This document shows positions 43,143 to 52,795 of a stretch of 64,000 nucleotides of DNA, one piece after another (positions within the stretch are counted from its first letter, which is position 1; each line of letters starts with the position of its first letter). The notes under the pieces were generated by a model. That model had not been told where the DNA came from. It saw nothing but the letters and a program-made list of their open reading frames with translations, and did no database searches. This DNA is from Rhynchosporium graminicola (Eukaryota > Ascomycota > Leotiomycetes > Helotiales > Ploettnerulaceae). Where the stretch lies: NCBI GenBank assembly GCA_900074885.1, contig FJUW01000026.1, forward strand, positions 186,001 to 250,000, read 5' to 3'. The position numbers and the translations under genes were made by a program.

Positions 43143-45659
43143 GTGCCTTTGCGTTTGGAAACATCATTCAGAGAGGGTGTTCCTAATACATTGGAAGAAG
43201 ATTGAAGGAGCGATCTGGGATCCAGGGTTGGCTGATCTTCTGAAGCCGAATGACAAAAACGACAACAGAATCTGACGATTTAAAAGAAGATGCGCAGGTG
43301 CACACCCCCAATGTAGCGGTAACACCCGCATTATAAATGGGATGCGCCTGTACGAGCGAGGAAAGCCGCGATGCGGCAAAGATGTGGTTTCCAATAAGGT
43401 AGGTATAAAATGGTATTGTTGATGAGATAAAAGGGAATGAAGGAGAAGCGAAGCATTTACTTATACCTCAGAATCGCACATCTGCCAGTAGAGACCTACG
43501 ATTTCATCAGAGGCCTTCCAAGGACCCTAGACAGCATGAGAAGCGTTTCCGTTTGGAGCGTGGGTTGGATTGGTCGTCTTGAGAGATGCCTTCCAATTGG
43601 AGATGATGGCCAATGGTGCAGCCTCGCCCGTCTAGCCAGGGTTTAGGAACGCCCGGCAGCCTCGTAGATCCAAATGCTTCTCACACAAGCAGTTCCCGCA
43701 GAGACCACCATTGGCGGCCTCCCAATCATCACCAAGTCTGATGCTCTGATATGCGGGAGATAGCTGAAGCCAGGCTCGTCTGCAGAGCCAACGCCTGGTA
43801 GCTGCAAAGCTGGTCGTGCTATAGCCCATCAAGAGCCAATTGAGTCCCCAGGTATGGCTTTAAATGAGTGACAATATCTTCAGAAAATAGGCAGTGTTTC
43901 GTTCGTCATCCTTGACTGACCAGCATCTGCCGCTGCATGGTCCTGTATCGTGCGTTGTGCATTGTGCATCGTACATGAAGGGCCGTGTTGGAAAAGGGTT
44001 CAGATCTTTGGAAATTGCACGACATACCAGTGATCTCCCTGATGTCCCTTGTGAACTTCCGACGCATTGAAGTTATGCCCGTGAGTTTTACCTATCGAAT
44101 TTTGAACTCGACACACAAGAAGAAACAATGAGAAGGGAATATGTTGCGAGTATCAAGAGGTCGATGATTTAGCGTCCCTCGCTAAACACAGGCTAGTCCG
44201 GCGTGGAACGGAGTGATCTAGGAAGTCGCTCTGCTTAGAATTTTACCTAAAAATTCTTGACTATCTCTTGCACTTGCTTGAATATAAGCTTTCCCGAGAC
44301 TGGAATTTGACCGTGCTGGATACTTGGAAAATTTTAGGCTCCAGCTCCTTTGAGAATCCTGTTTCAACTTTATCAACTGTGAACTTCTTCCTAAAGGTAC
44401 TTGAATAGAGACTCGCCGGTAGTACAACTAATCGATAAATCGGTTTGAATAATGGCGTGGATTTCCCTTCGGCTCTTGATTCTATTTTATTTAATAATCA
44501 TCACTGGGTTTGGGATATCCTTAAGCTCTCATCTTGACCTTGAGAGCTTACATGAAGACGTGTTTAATGCGTTGGGTTTGGAAGCCAGACTGGGAAGGCA
44601 GTGCAAATTTGGCCCAGCGAATGTTATAGATAACTGAAAATCATTGTTGGAAAGCTAACAAAGGGGCTGGGAAAGTAAATACAGGAAAGCATAGAAGACA
44701 AGGCGTTCTTGGATAGGCATCCTGAGTGAGCCGTTAAGTGAAGTTGAGATTGAGTTAGCTGAGGTAATGTTTGGCGAGCAAGCACTCTGCTTCACGAAAT
44801 TTGCAAGGTATCAAACTGGTACTCGATGTCTCTTCTGGAAACTAGATGTTCTCATTCGTATGAAGGGGTTAATAGGTTGATGTGATTAAAAAGGAGGTTG
44901 CACTTCCTCCGTGGTGATCTCGGAATTCGAAGGCATGAAATCCAATTGCAAAGATGGAGAAACTGATTTGGAGGCCTACAACAACACGAAACGGCCTTGG
45001 TACATGATTTCTCTCCATACGCGCAGAATCATATACTTCAGCTGCAAAGTACAGTGGACTGCGACGGACTTCAGCATTGGCGCATCCCTGCCAGGACATG
45101 GAAATAAATTATGGAAAATCAAGAGCTTGAAAAGGGCAAGAATAAATCTTGGAATGTAGTGATTTGGGGCACGGGAGCATTATAATAAGAACGGGGAAGC
45201 GACTACGTACGAGGACAGCCAGGCCAAGGAGAGTGACGACGACGAAAGCGAGGCTGAAAATATCAAGGACAAGGAATTGTGACAGATGATTATAAAGTAA
45301 CTGTTCAGGGCAAGCAAAGCAAGAACAGGATATTTGATGAGCAAGTGAGATACTATACCGATCAGAGTCGATAGAACTTGTGAGCATGTTGGTTGAGCCA
45401 AGCCGTGCTTTGAAGGTACTCTTTTAATACTAAGCATAATAAATTGAGTAAACAACAACCGATAGGCTACTCCCATGATGCCAGATGGGATACTTCCCTG
45501 CTGCGAACCTGGGACACCCCACTCAAGTGAACGGAAGTCCACTTTTATACCTTCCATCAAGCTACCATCTGGACCGCCAACTTAATGAAAAGAAAACGAA
45601 TGGAAGAAAATATTCTATTGTTTGTACAGAGGACGTATCTACACGTCTCGATCCTTCAC
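43143..45659. other. 2.5 kb gene-poor stretch
   Basis: No firm gene. Three small frames merit mention: 43832-43632 minus (Cys-rich end, GGLCGNCLCEKHLDLRGCRAF), 44452-44637 plus (see separate entry), and 45560-45180 minus (with a hydrophobic Ser/Leu-rich end). None shows a known domain. Confidence 0.35.
44452..44637 (+). CDS. Possible small secreted or membrane-anchored peptide
   Basis: A 61-residue frame with an ATG. The first 25 residues are strongly hydrophobic (LRLLILFYLIIITGFGIS) like a signal peptide or anchor, followed by an acidic then basic tail with a single Cys. There is no family resemblance, and a frame this short in a gene-poor area can arise by chance. Confidence 0.2.
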   Translation: MAWISLRLLILFYLIIITGFGISLSSHLDLESLHEDVFNALGLEARLGRQCKFGPANVIDN

Positions 45660-46503
45660 TCACTTCCCCTTCTTGACCCAGTCCTCAACCACCGCTCGTC
45701 CCCCACTGACCTTGTCATCCACAATATCAACAGCCTGCCTTGAATGAATTCTAGCCATTCTCCACGCCTTTTCAATACTCTCCCTCGTCCTGATGTGGCC
45801 ATCCGCTATCGCCGGGAACCTCTGTTCGTACTTCCACAGCAAATCCGAGACATTGCGCATCGTAACCGGCAAAACCACCCAACCAGCGCCAATACCAACA
45901 GCTAAGGGAACAGCTCCTCTGAGAATGATGTTGCGGTTCCGAGACACAATACTGCCTGTCATAGCTGCGACCAAAATGTATAAGGTTCCTGGCATAAGCT
46001 TCTCCCCGGATTGTGGTGAGGGCGCTAGGGAAGCTACTGTGCTGGTGAAGCTGTCTTCGAGGTGCAGTGCGGAATCCATCAGCTCGTTGATTTTGTTCTC
46101 GGTGGCTGCAAGATAGCTGTGAAGGAAGAGTCTGGTCTTTCTGATTTGTACGGCTAGACGGTCTGTAGGCGTTGGAGATGCGGCTTTATTAGGTTCTGAG
46201 GTAGTTTGTTTGGAGGGAGGTAGGGAACTACTAGGCGCCGCGGGGAGCTCGAAGTCATCGTAGATAGGTTTCCTTGCCTGCAAATACTGTCAGAGAAGCC
46301 TAGACCAAGGTCCAGTGGTAAATTGTACCTCAACTCTATCTGATACATCAGGACCTTCTGCGTGGAGGGTATTTTTGGGGAAAAGAGCTATGCCAGCAAT
46401 GACGGCCCCGGTAGCCACAGGCACAATGCGCTGATATTGTTAGCAGATTGTCAACTGAAGGTATCATGCTAGTTACCTGTCGCAGCAAAACCCTCGAAGC
46501 CAT
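45660..46503 (-). CDS. MICOS subunit of the apolipoprotein O family (Mic26/Mic27)
   Basis: Three exons (46503-46477, 46430-46329, 46277-45660) give 248 residues. The first two exons are tiny (9 and 34 codons) and encode the conserved start MASRVLLRQRIVPVATGAV and a hydrophobic segment. Exon 3 carries ARKPIYDDFE, a helical part with ENKINELMDSALHLEDSF, then the membrane pair PGTLYILVAAMTGSIVSRN and RGAVPLAVGIGAGWVVLPVT, which is the APOO/MICOS signature, and a basic helical tail. By family knowledge it sits in the mitochondrial inner membrane and stabilises crista junctions, with cardiolipin contacts. Which paralogue name applies cannot be decided here. The ATG lies 249 bp from the divergent OCT1 start. 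Confidence 0.88.
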
Positions 46504-46752
46504 AACTCAATTGACGACGAACGAGATGGGAGTTCTGTTGCGTAGTGGAGTGAGGCTGCTGAAGCGGACTTTGCTGGAGCTTGGATGCTGCAGTTCATGG
46601 GTATTTTTATGCAAGCCTTGCACAATGAGTCTGCGTGCATAAATATTTCACGTCATTGAGCGCCGTGCTTGCTCGCATGCTTGCCCGCAAGGCTGTGAAG
46701 AATTCCAACTCCAAATCTCAATTTCTCGTACATTTCTTCGAGCGTTGGAGGA
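46504..46752. promoter_or_regulatory. Compact divergent promoter between MICOS subunit and OCT1
   Basis: Only 249 bp separate two outward-facing ATGs of nuclear genes for mitochondrial proteins. Both promoters and leaders must be in it, so it is a natural bidirectional promoter candidate. No motif could be assigned with confidence. Confidence 0.55.
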
Positions 46753-49167
46753 ATGTTGAAATCGGCCATCCCTCGACCATGGATATGTTCGAGATGTATT
46801 GGGCGACAACTTGCCCCTCAAGTTCGACGTAATCATGTCCAAGCCATACCCCAATCGCCCCCTAATGGCCCCATCGCCTTGGGATACAAGCCTGCTCGTG
46901 GACAGGTATCGTTGGATCATGGGGCTCCCGGATCGCAGCACGATGATAAAACACTGGGCCAAATATTCGACTCACCGGGGTTCTGGAAGGAATACTCCCA
47001 GTCCTCGAAGTCCGGCAATCATGCTGGATTATTTCAAAATCGATACCTTACGAATCCGCAAGGCTTCGAGCAATTTGCGAATATAAGTCTGGCAAAGGCG
47101 AAGAGGGTAGTGGATAAAATACTGGCAGCTTCTAGCACGGAAGAGTACCAGCATGTAGTCAAGGATCTAGAGAGGCTGAGCGACTTACTATGTCGTGTGA
47201 TAGATCTTGCGGACTTTGTGAAGGCTACTCATCCAGACAGGATAATCAATCAGGCTGCAACTCAAGCTTATGCTATGATGTTCGAGTATATGAATGTTTT
47301 GAACACGACTACTGGATTGGCACGGCAATTAGATATTGCTATCAAGACGGCGGGATCTACATGGGGAGAAGAGGAACGGTTGGTGGCGGGGATTTTGAAA
47401 CGCGATTTTGCCAAATCTGCTATCGATCTACCCCAAGGCGAGAAAGAGAAGTTTGTGAAGCTGTCCCAGGAGATACTCGAGGTCGGATCGGAGTTTGTGG
47501 AATATATGGAGCCGGAAAAGCACTACCTTGAGTTCAAGAGTAGTAGCTTGTATGGTATGGACCCGATGCTTGTCAAAGCGTTTACACGATGGGGCCAAGT
47601 TAGACTACCAACCATAGGTGAACCTGCTAGCGCTGCATTACATACAGTGTACGACGAAAATGTTAGAAGGCAGATTTTTGCAGCCAGTCGAACATCATCT
47701 AAGAATTCTCTACGGAGACTTCACTCTCTTATAGTCAAGAGAGCTGAGCTAGCGAAGCTGTCGAAATTCCAAAGTTATGCGCACATGTCGCTAGAGGACA
47801 AAATGGCAAAGACTCCTGAAGCTGTTGATGGCTTCCTACAGGAGCTTTCAAAAGACAATCGTCCTCGTGTTGAAACCTGTCTGGCCGAACTGACAGCCGC
47901 GAAGAGGTCGTATACCAAATCTCCCAACCCAGTCTTGGAGCCTTGGGATAAGGACTTTTACCTCTCCCAAATCCTAGCTGCAGTGCCTTCACGTTCTCGA
48001 AGTTCGGACTTTCTGTCCTCATATTTTTCACTAGGGAGAGTGATGCAAGGCCTCTCGAGACTCTTCACTCGTCTCTATGGTATAAGATTCGTACCTCGAG
48101 AGAACCTTCCGGGAGAAACGTGGAACTCGGATGTTCGAACACTTGAAATCATCTCCGAGACAGATGGTCACGTTGCCGTAATGTACTGCGACCTTTTTGC
48201 TCGTTCCGGCAAATCACCCAACCCAGCACATTTCACAATCCGATGTTCTCGACGCATACGCGACGGAGAGATTCAAGAAGCAGCAGCGGTCGCCGATTCC
48301 CTCTTCCAATCTGCAGAACAAGCAGCAAATGACGGTATGGCTCTATCCCAAACACAGAACGGAGTGATGCAACTCCCCATCATAGCACTCATCTGCAATT
48401 TCGCTACCACATCCAGCACTAAGAAGCCCTCTCTCCTCAGCTTCAGCGAAGTCTCAACTCTCTTCCACGAAATGGGTCATGCCATCCATTCCATCCTCGG
48501 CCGGACCAATTTCCAGGAAGTGTCTGGCACACGCTGCGCTACCGATTTCGCGGAACTACCGTCCATCATCATGGAGCACTTTGCAGCTGATCCTTCAGTC
48601 CTTGCTCTATTCGCCCGTCACTATGAAACCGACAAACCACTTCCTTATGAAATGGTCGCTGATAAACTAGCTCTCGACAAGAAATTCGAAGGCGTAGATA
48701 CAGAAAATCAACTCATACTCTCACTACTCGATCAAGCATGTCACTCCTCCCTGCCTTTAAACCCATCTTTCAACTCCACTCAAACATACCTCTCTCTTCA
48801 GCGCCAACACGGCGCTATGCCTTCCGATCCAGCTGGGACATCTTGGCAAGGCTTCTTCGGACACCTTTTCGGATATGGAGGTTCGTATTATAGTTATCTG
48901 TTTGATCGAGTTCTAGCGGAAAGGATATGGCAGGAAGTCTTCGAGGGCGGAAGGGGGGGAGGGGCGTTGAAGCAGGGGAATGGGGAGAGGTTCAAGGATG
49001 AGGTTCTGAAGTGGGGTGGTGCGAGGGATCCGTGGAAGTGTTTAGCGGGCGTGCTGCGGGATGAGCGGGTTGAGGGGGGTGGGAGGGAGGCTATGCAGAC
49101 GGTGGGGAGTTGGGGGATTGAGAGGAGAAGGAGGAATAGGAGTGAGCTGGGAGGGAGTAGGTTGTGA
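46753..49167 (+). CDS. OCT1: Mitochondrial intermediate peptidase Oct1 (M3 metallopeptidase)
   Basis: A single-exon 804-residue protein (yeast Oct1 is 772). The N-terminus (MLKSAIPRPWICSRCIGRQ) is basic and amphipathic, fitting a matrix presequence; FDSPGFW follows. The zinc site is intact: HEMGH at residues 572-576 and the third ligand Glu601 in DFAELPS, with the family block GRTNFQEVSGTRCATDF between. The end has FGHLFGYGGSYYSYLFDR, the M3 substrate-binding Tyr region. By family knowledge it removes an octapeptide from precursors already cut by the matrix processing peptidase. The very C-terminus is Gly/Arg-rich (EGGRGGGALKQ, IERRRRNRSELG). It is divergent from the MICOS gene. Confidence 0.95.
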   Translation: MLKSAIPRPWICSRCIGRQLAPQVRRNHVQAIPQSPPNGPIALGYKPARGQVSLDHGAPGSQHDDKTLGQIFDSPGFWKEYSQSSKSGNHAGLFQNRYLTNPQGFEQFANISLAKAKRVVDKILAASSTEEYQHVVKDLERLSDLLCRVIDLADFVKATHPDRIINQAATQAYAMMFEYMNVLNTTTGLARQLDIAIKTAGSTWGEEERLVAGILKRDFAKSAIDLPQGEKEKFVKLSQEILEVGSEFVEYMEPEKHYLEFKSSSLYGMDPMLVKAFTRWGQVRLPTIGEPASAALHTVYDENVRRQIFAASRTSSKNSLRRLHSLIVKRAELAKLSKFQSYAHMSLEDKMAKTPEAVDGFLQELSKDNRPRVETCLAELTAAKRSYTKSPNPVLEPWDKDFYLSQILAAVPSRSRSSDFLSSYFSLGRVMQGLSRLFTRLYGIRFVPRENLPGETWNSDVRTLEIISETDGHVAVMYCDLFARSGKSPNPAHFTIRCSRRIRDGEIQEAAAVADSLFQSAEQAANDGMALSQTQNGVMQLPIIALICNFATTSSTKKPSLLSFSEVSTLFHEMGHAIHSILGRTNFQEVSGTRCATDFAELPSIIMEHFAADPSVLALFARHYETDKPLPYEMVADKLALDKKFEGVDTENQLILSLLDQACHSSLPLNPSFNSTQTYLSLQRQHGAMPSDPAGTSWQGFFGHLFGYGGSYYSYLFDRVLAERIWQEVFEGGRGGGALKQGNGERFKDEVLKWGGARDPWKCLAGVLRDERVEGGGREAMQTVGSWGIERRRRNRSELGGSRL

Positions 49168-49864
49168 GATTCGGTTGTATTAGTACTGTAGGATACCACC
49201 AATTGGGAAACGTCCAATAGGATGTTCTCTTATGGGTAACGAATATCTGCTATTTCTGTGTCTGTCTGTTATCTTCATCTTTCCATCATGACTTGTTACC
49301 ACAAGTTCTGGCCTTTGAGACTTTAAAGGTTGAAAGCGATGGGCACATGGAACGGTGCCATGCAACTTCGAACACTTCACGGCAGTCAAAGTGCCTCGAA
49401 ATACTAATATCCTTCATCCCTCCTTTAACAGGGCCACAAACAAAACTCCTGTCATCACTATGATAGATAACACCTAGTAAATGTTAGACTTATATTCAAT
49501 CGAATTCGCAGCTTACACATAAGCAGTATTGGTGATATCTCTGCCGTGTCTCGATGCTTTCGGTGCAATGCCTATCTGTTCAGTGGCGTTTGGTACTGAT
49601 TGTATGTTGAATATTCTAGGCTTTAGAGTATAGGTAACACGGAGTATGAGATCAGATTCGCCAGGTTGTGCGTTACGCTGTATGCCAGATCGGAGACCAC
49701 TTCATCAATAGGAGTCCTATTTCCGGGCATCCCGCAGAAGCCTTTCACTGTACCATTCATGAGATACTACTGAAAAGATGGTGCTGGGTTCTCATTGCCA
49801 CCAAAAGCAAAGTACCTTTCTGCAGTAGTTTTTTGTTCTCATCTAGCGTCGGTCAATTTAATTG
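49168..49864. other. Spacer after OCT1
   Basis: 697 bp with the OCT1 3' UTR. No gene or repeat recognised. Confidence 0.4.
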
Positions 49865-50435
49865 TCACTTCGCACATCTCGACATTGAACGTTCGAGAAA
49901 GATAACAGTGATACAGTAGTCATGCCTACCTTCTAAATTTAGGGTCTTCCTGATATGGTAAGCCGTTTCTTCGTCCTGAACACTTGCAAAGACAGATACC
50001 ATGGCGTGGGAGCCGACCTCATCAGATTTTATGGCACTTAGAAAGTACTCCAGGCTGTGAGTTTGCGACATTCTAGAGTTGTGTAGACTCGTACAAACCC
50101 TTATATCAAGAGGTGATGGGTCCTGTCTGCTTCGTTCTGTAGCCCGGATCTGCAGTGTCAATGAGCATCGAAATAGTTGAGGTATAAGTCCCAAGCTGGC
50201 CGTGAATGACCACGGGCGCTTCCGCCTTGGATCCAAACCTGGAACGCTTCCATAACTCTCTCCTGCGACTCGTCTGAGCATCTGTATATTCCTCATACTT
50301 CTCCAGTATAAAGCGAAGACTATCGAGCACGTTCATACAACGGTCGGTAGCAGCAAGAGGTTGTTTCGTGGTAACTGGATTCTCGCTAAAGATCTTGGAT
50401 TGGTGCAGGATGGATGAAATCGCCAGTAGAGAAAC
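49865..50435 (-). pseudogene. Relic resembling the N-terminal helical domain of fungal NLR/ankyrin proteins
   Basis: After a good acceptor (TCTTTAG at 50436), a minus-strand exon reads VSLLAISSILHQSKIFSEN, then MNVLDSLRFILEKYEEYTD, then VIHGQLGTYTSTISMLIDTA. This helix pattern resembles the N-terminal region found before NACHT or ankyrin parts of many fungal proteins, where SISLLLQTA-like blocks occur. It then needs a frame change to reach SLEYFLSAIKSDEVGS and QDEETAYHIRKTLNLEG. No start exon and no NACHT domain are seen. It is probably a truncated, decayed gene; the family link is tentative. Confidence 0.4.
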
Positions 50436-50829
50436 CTAAAGACATTTTTAAATGAGTCGCAAAACCAACAAAGTTTGATGAGTAGATGATGGAAAGTAAG
50501 GAAATGCTGAGAGTCCCCGAGATGTCCTACATGGTGGCTTGCCTCAGCATGATCGGAATCCGCTCAAGACCGAGCCTGAACATGACAGCAGCCATTTGTT
50601 GCGATTACTGATTTGTCCTTACTACGATCGTAACACATTTGAAGTTTATATTGTAATCAACGTGATTATCAGGCACTACCTGAAGACTCCCAATATGGAA
50701 AAAGAACTATTTCCAAATTCCTCTTGATATGACACGTGACCATATTTACCCCTCCAAAGGTCCCCACAAACCGCGAGCAAAATGCCGTGAGTCAATACCA
50801 CCTCAACCTCTTCACAACAACAGCTGAAG
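50436..50829. other. Upstream region of TYS1
   Basis: 394 bp with the synthetase promoter. A three-codon upstream frame (ATG CCG TGA) is at 50782-50790. Confidence 0.4.
50782..50790 (+). promoter_or_regulatory. Minimal upstream ORF before TYS1
   Basis: ATG CCG TGA, 39 bases before the main ATG. The start context AAAATGCC has a purine at -3. It may lower or condition synthetase translation, or be above the real transcript start. Confidence 0.4.
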
Positions 50830-52139
50830 ATGGCGTCAACGTTGAGTCCTGAGGAATCGATAGCCCTGATCAAGGCGAACCTCGCCGAAGTTCTCAATCC
50901 CGAGATTATCGATAATGTCATCCTCAAGGAGAAACGCCCTCTCAAGGTCTACTGGGGAACCGCAACGACAGGACGACCACATTGCGGATACTTCGTGCCC
51001 ATGATGAAGGTCGCAGAACTTCTCGCAGCAGGATGTCACGTCAAGATCCTCCTGGCAGATATCCACGGCTACTTGGACAACATGAAAGCCCCTCTGGAAT
51101 TGGTGGAATACCGCGCGAAGTACTACGAGAAAGTCATCAAGTCGCTGCTGAAGGCTGTTGGTGTGGATTTGGCGCGCTTGGAGTTTGTGTTGGGCAGCTC
51201 TTATCAATTGAATAAGGATTATACTATGGATCGCTTCAAGTTGGAGGGAATTACCAGGATCAATGTTGCGCAGAAGGCGGGTGCGGAGGTTGTGAAGCAG
51301 ACGGATGACCCCACACTTGGGGGTCTGATATACCCTCTCATGCAGGCTTTGGACGAGCAGTACTTGGATGTGGACGCACAATTTGGTGGTGTTGACCAGA
51401 GGAAGATTTTTACGTTCGCTATGGAGAATCTGCCAAAGATTGGATATGGAGTCCGGGCGCATTTGATGAACTCGATGGTTCCTGGTTTGGGAGAGGCTGC
51501 AAAGATGAGCGCGAGTGATCCAGACTCTAAGATCGATGTATTGGATGATCCAGCGGCTGTTGAGAAGAAGTTGAAGAAAGCGAAGTGTGTACCAAAAGAA
51601 GTCGAGGGAAACGGAGTTATCGCATTTGTGGAGCATGTCATTTTCCGGGCACTTGCATTGAAGAACTCGAAACCTACATTTACCGTAGCGAGACGAGAAG
51701 GCGAGCCACTTCTCTACACATCAGTTGCTAAGCTGAAGGAAGACTACACTGCCGATATTGTAAGCATTCTTTATTGACTCTTGTCGTACGGACTGCCACT
51801 AACTCACTGCAGCTCACCCCACAACTCCTAAAGGCCGCCCTCACGATACATCTCAATGATATCCTCAAGCCTATCGTTGCTGAATACAAAGAGTCACCAG
51901 AATGGCAAGAGATTGCTTTGAAAGCCTACCCACCCGAGAAAGCAGCTGTCAAGGTCAAGAAAGTTAAGGACAAGGGAGATCCAGCTAAGCGAGCTGCTGG
52001 TGCCGCCGCCGCTGCAGCTGCGAAGAAAGGAGGTGTTGTTGCTCAGCCAGATGGAAGTGTCGAGGGAGCCGATGCTGAGAAAGTTAATGTCGGACCAAGT
52101 ACTGAAGAGACTTTACAAAAGTTAAAGGTCGCTGAATGA
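50830..52139 (+). CDS. TYS1: Cytosolic tyrosyl-tRNA synthetase
   Basis: Two exons, 50830-51759 and 51813-52139, give 418 residues (yeast Tys1 is 394). The intron (GTAAGC...CTGCAG) falls at codon boundary after DYTADI. The class I Rossmann fold shows KVYWGTATTGRPHCGYF with the HIGH-like PHCG, the tyrosine-binding LLADIHGYLDN, QTDDPTLGGLIYPLMQALDEQYL, DAQFGGVDQRKIF, and the KMSAS loop at residues 225-229. The C-terminal part carries an Ala/Lys-rich low-complexity segment (KVKKVKDKGDPAKRAA) typical of fungal forms. It attaches tyrosine to tRNA-Tyr in the cytosol. No mitochondrial presequence is present, so the organelle enzyme is coded elsewhere. Confidence 0.96.
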
Positions 52140-52791
52140 TAGATTAGAAAGAATAAAATACCCAAGATCGTGTCAAGAATCCACACCTTGCCTTCATCTG
52201 GACTTCGTATTGTCTTTCGACTGTCTAGATTTCGCTATAAACCTCCTCTTTATCCACTCTTAGATATAGATGGGATACACCTTGCCAAGCCTTTTGAAGC
52301 AAGCGCTAGATGATCACTTTTCATCGCCGTTGATTATCTATGGTGTGTTTTTTGCTTGGTCGTAAGTCTCCGAAGAAAAGAATGTTTGCCACAACTGCTA
52401 TCATGATCGAAAATGCATATTCCCTGAAAGATGTTAGTAACTGTACTCATGTTTATGGACGGGAGGGCGTACCTCGTGCTCATCAGAGGTCGTCTAATGC
52501 CAAGGCTAACACACCATAATCTAACATCAGCTCTACAAAGTCAAAATGCAAGCACAGCCGCTCCTTCATACCTCAACTGGCGGAGAGTGTCTTATTCAAT
52601 CCTTCTCTGAAGAGGATTGAGAACACATTTTCAACTTCTCGACATCATGGTATCACGTGTCAAGATGCAAAAGCAAAGTCTCGCGTCATTGGCTTATATT
52701 CAGCCCCAGGACAAAGACCTTTCTTACGAAGTCCATATCACAATACCATAATGCCTTTTCAACTTCAATGTAACTGGAGTAGTAGCTCAAG
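52140..52791. other. Upstream region of the chromate-family transporter
   Basis: 652 bp without a gene. It holds an upstream ORF touching the next gene's start codon at 52751-52795. Confidence 0.4.
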
Positions 52792-52795
52792 ATGA
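52751..52795 (+). promoter_or_regulatory. Upstream ORF overlapping the transporter start codon
   Basis: A 14-codon frame beginning ATG CCT TTT CAA ends in a TGA that overlaps the main ATG as ATGA (stop 52793-52795, start 52792). This layout permits termination-reinitiation or blocks the main start. It depends on the transcript beginning upstream of 52751, which is unproven. Confidence 0.4.
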
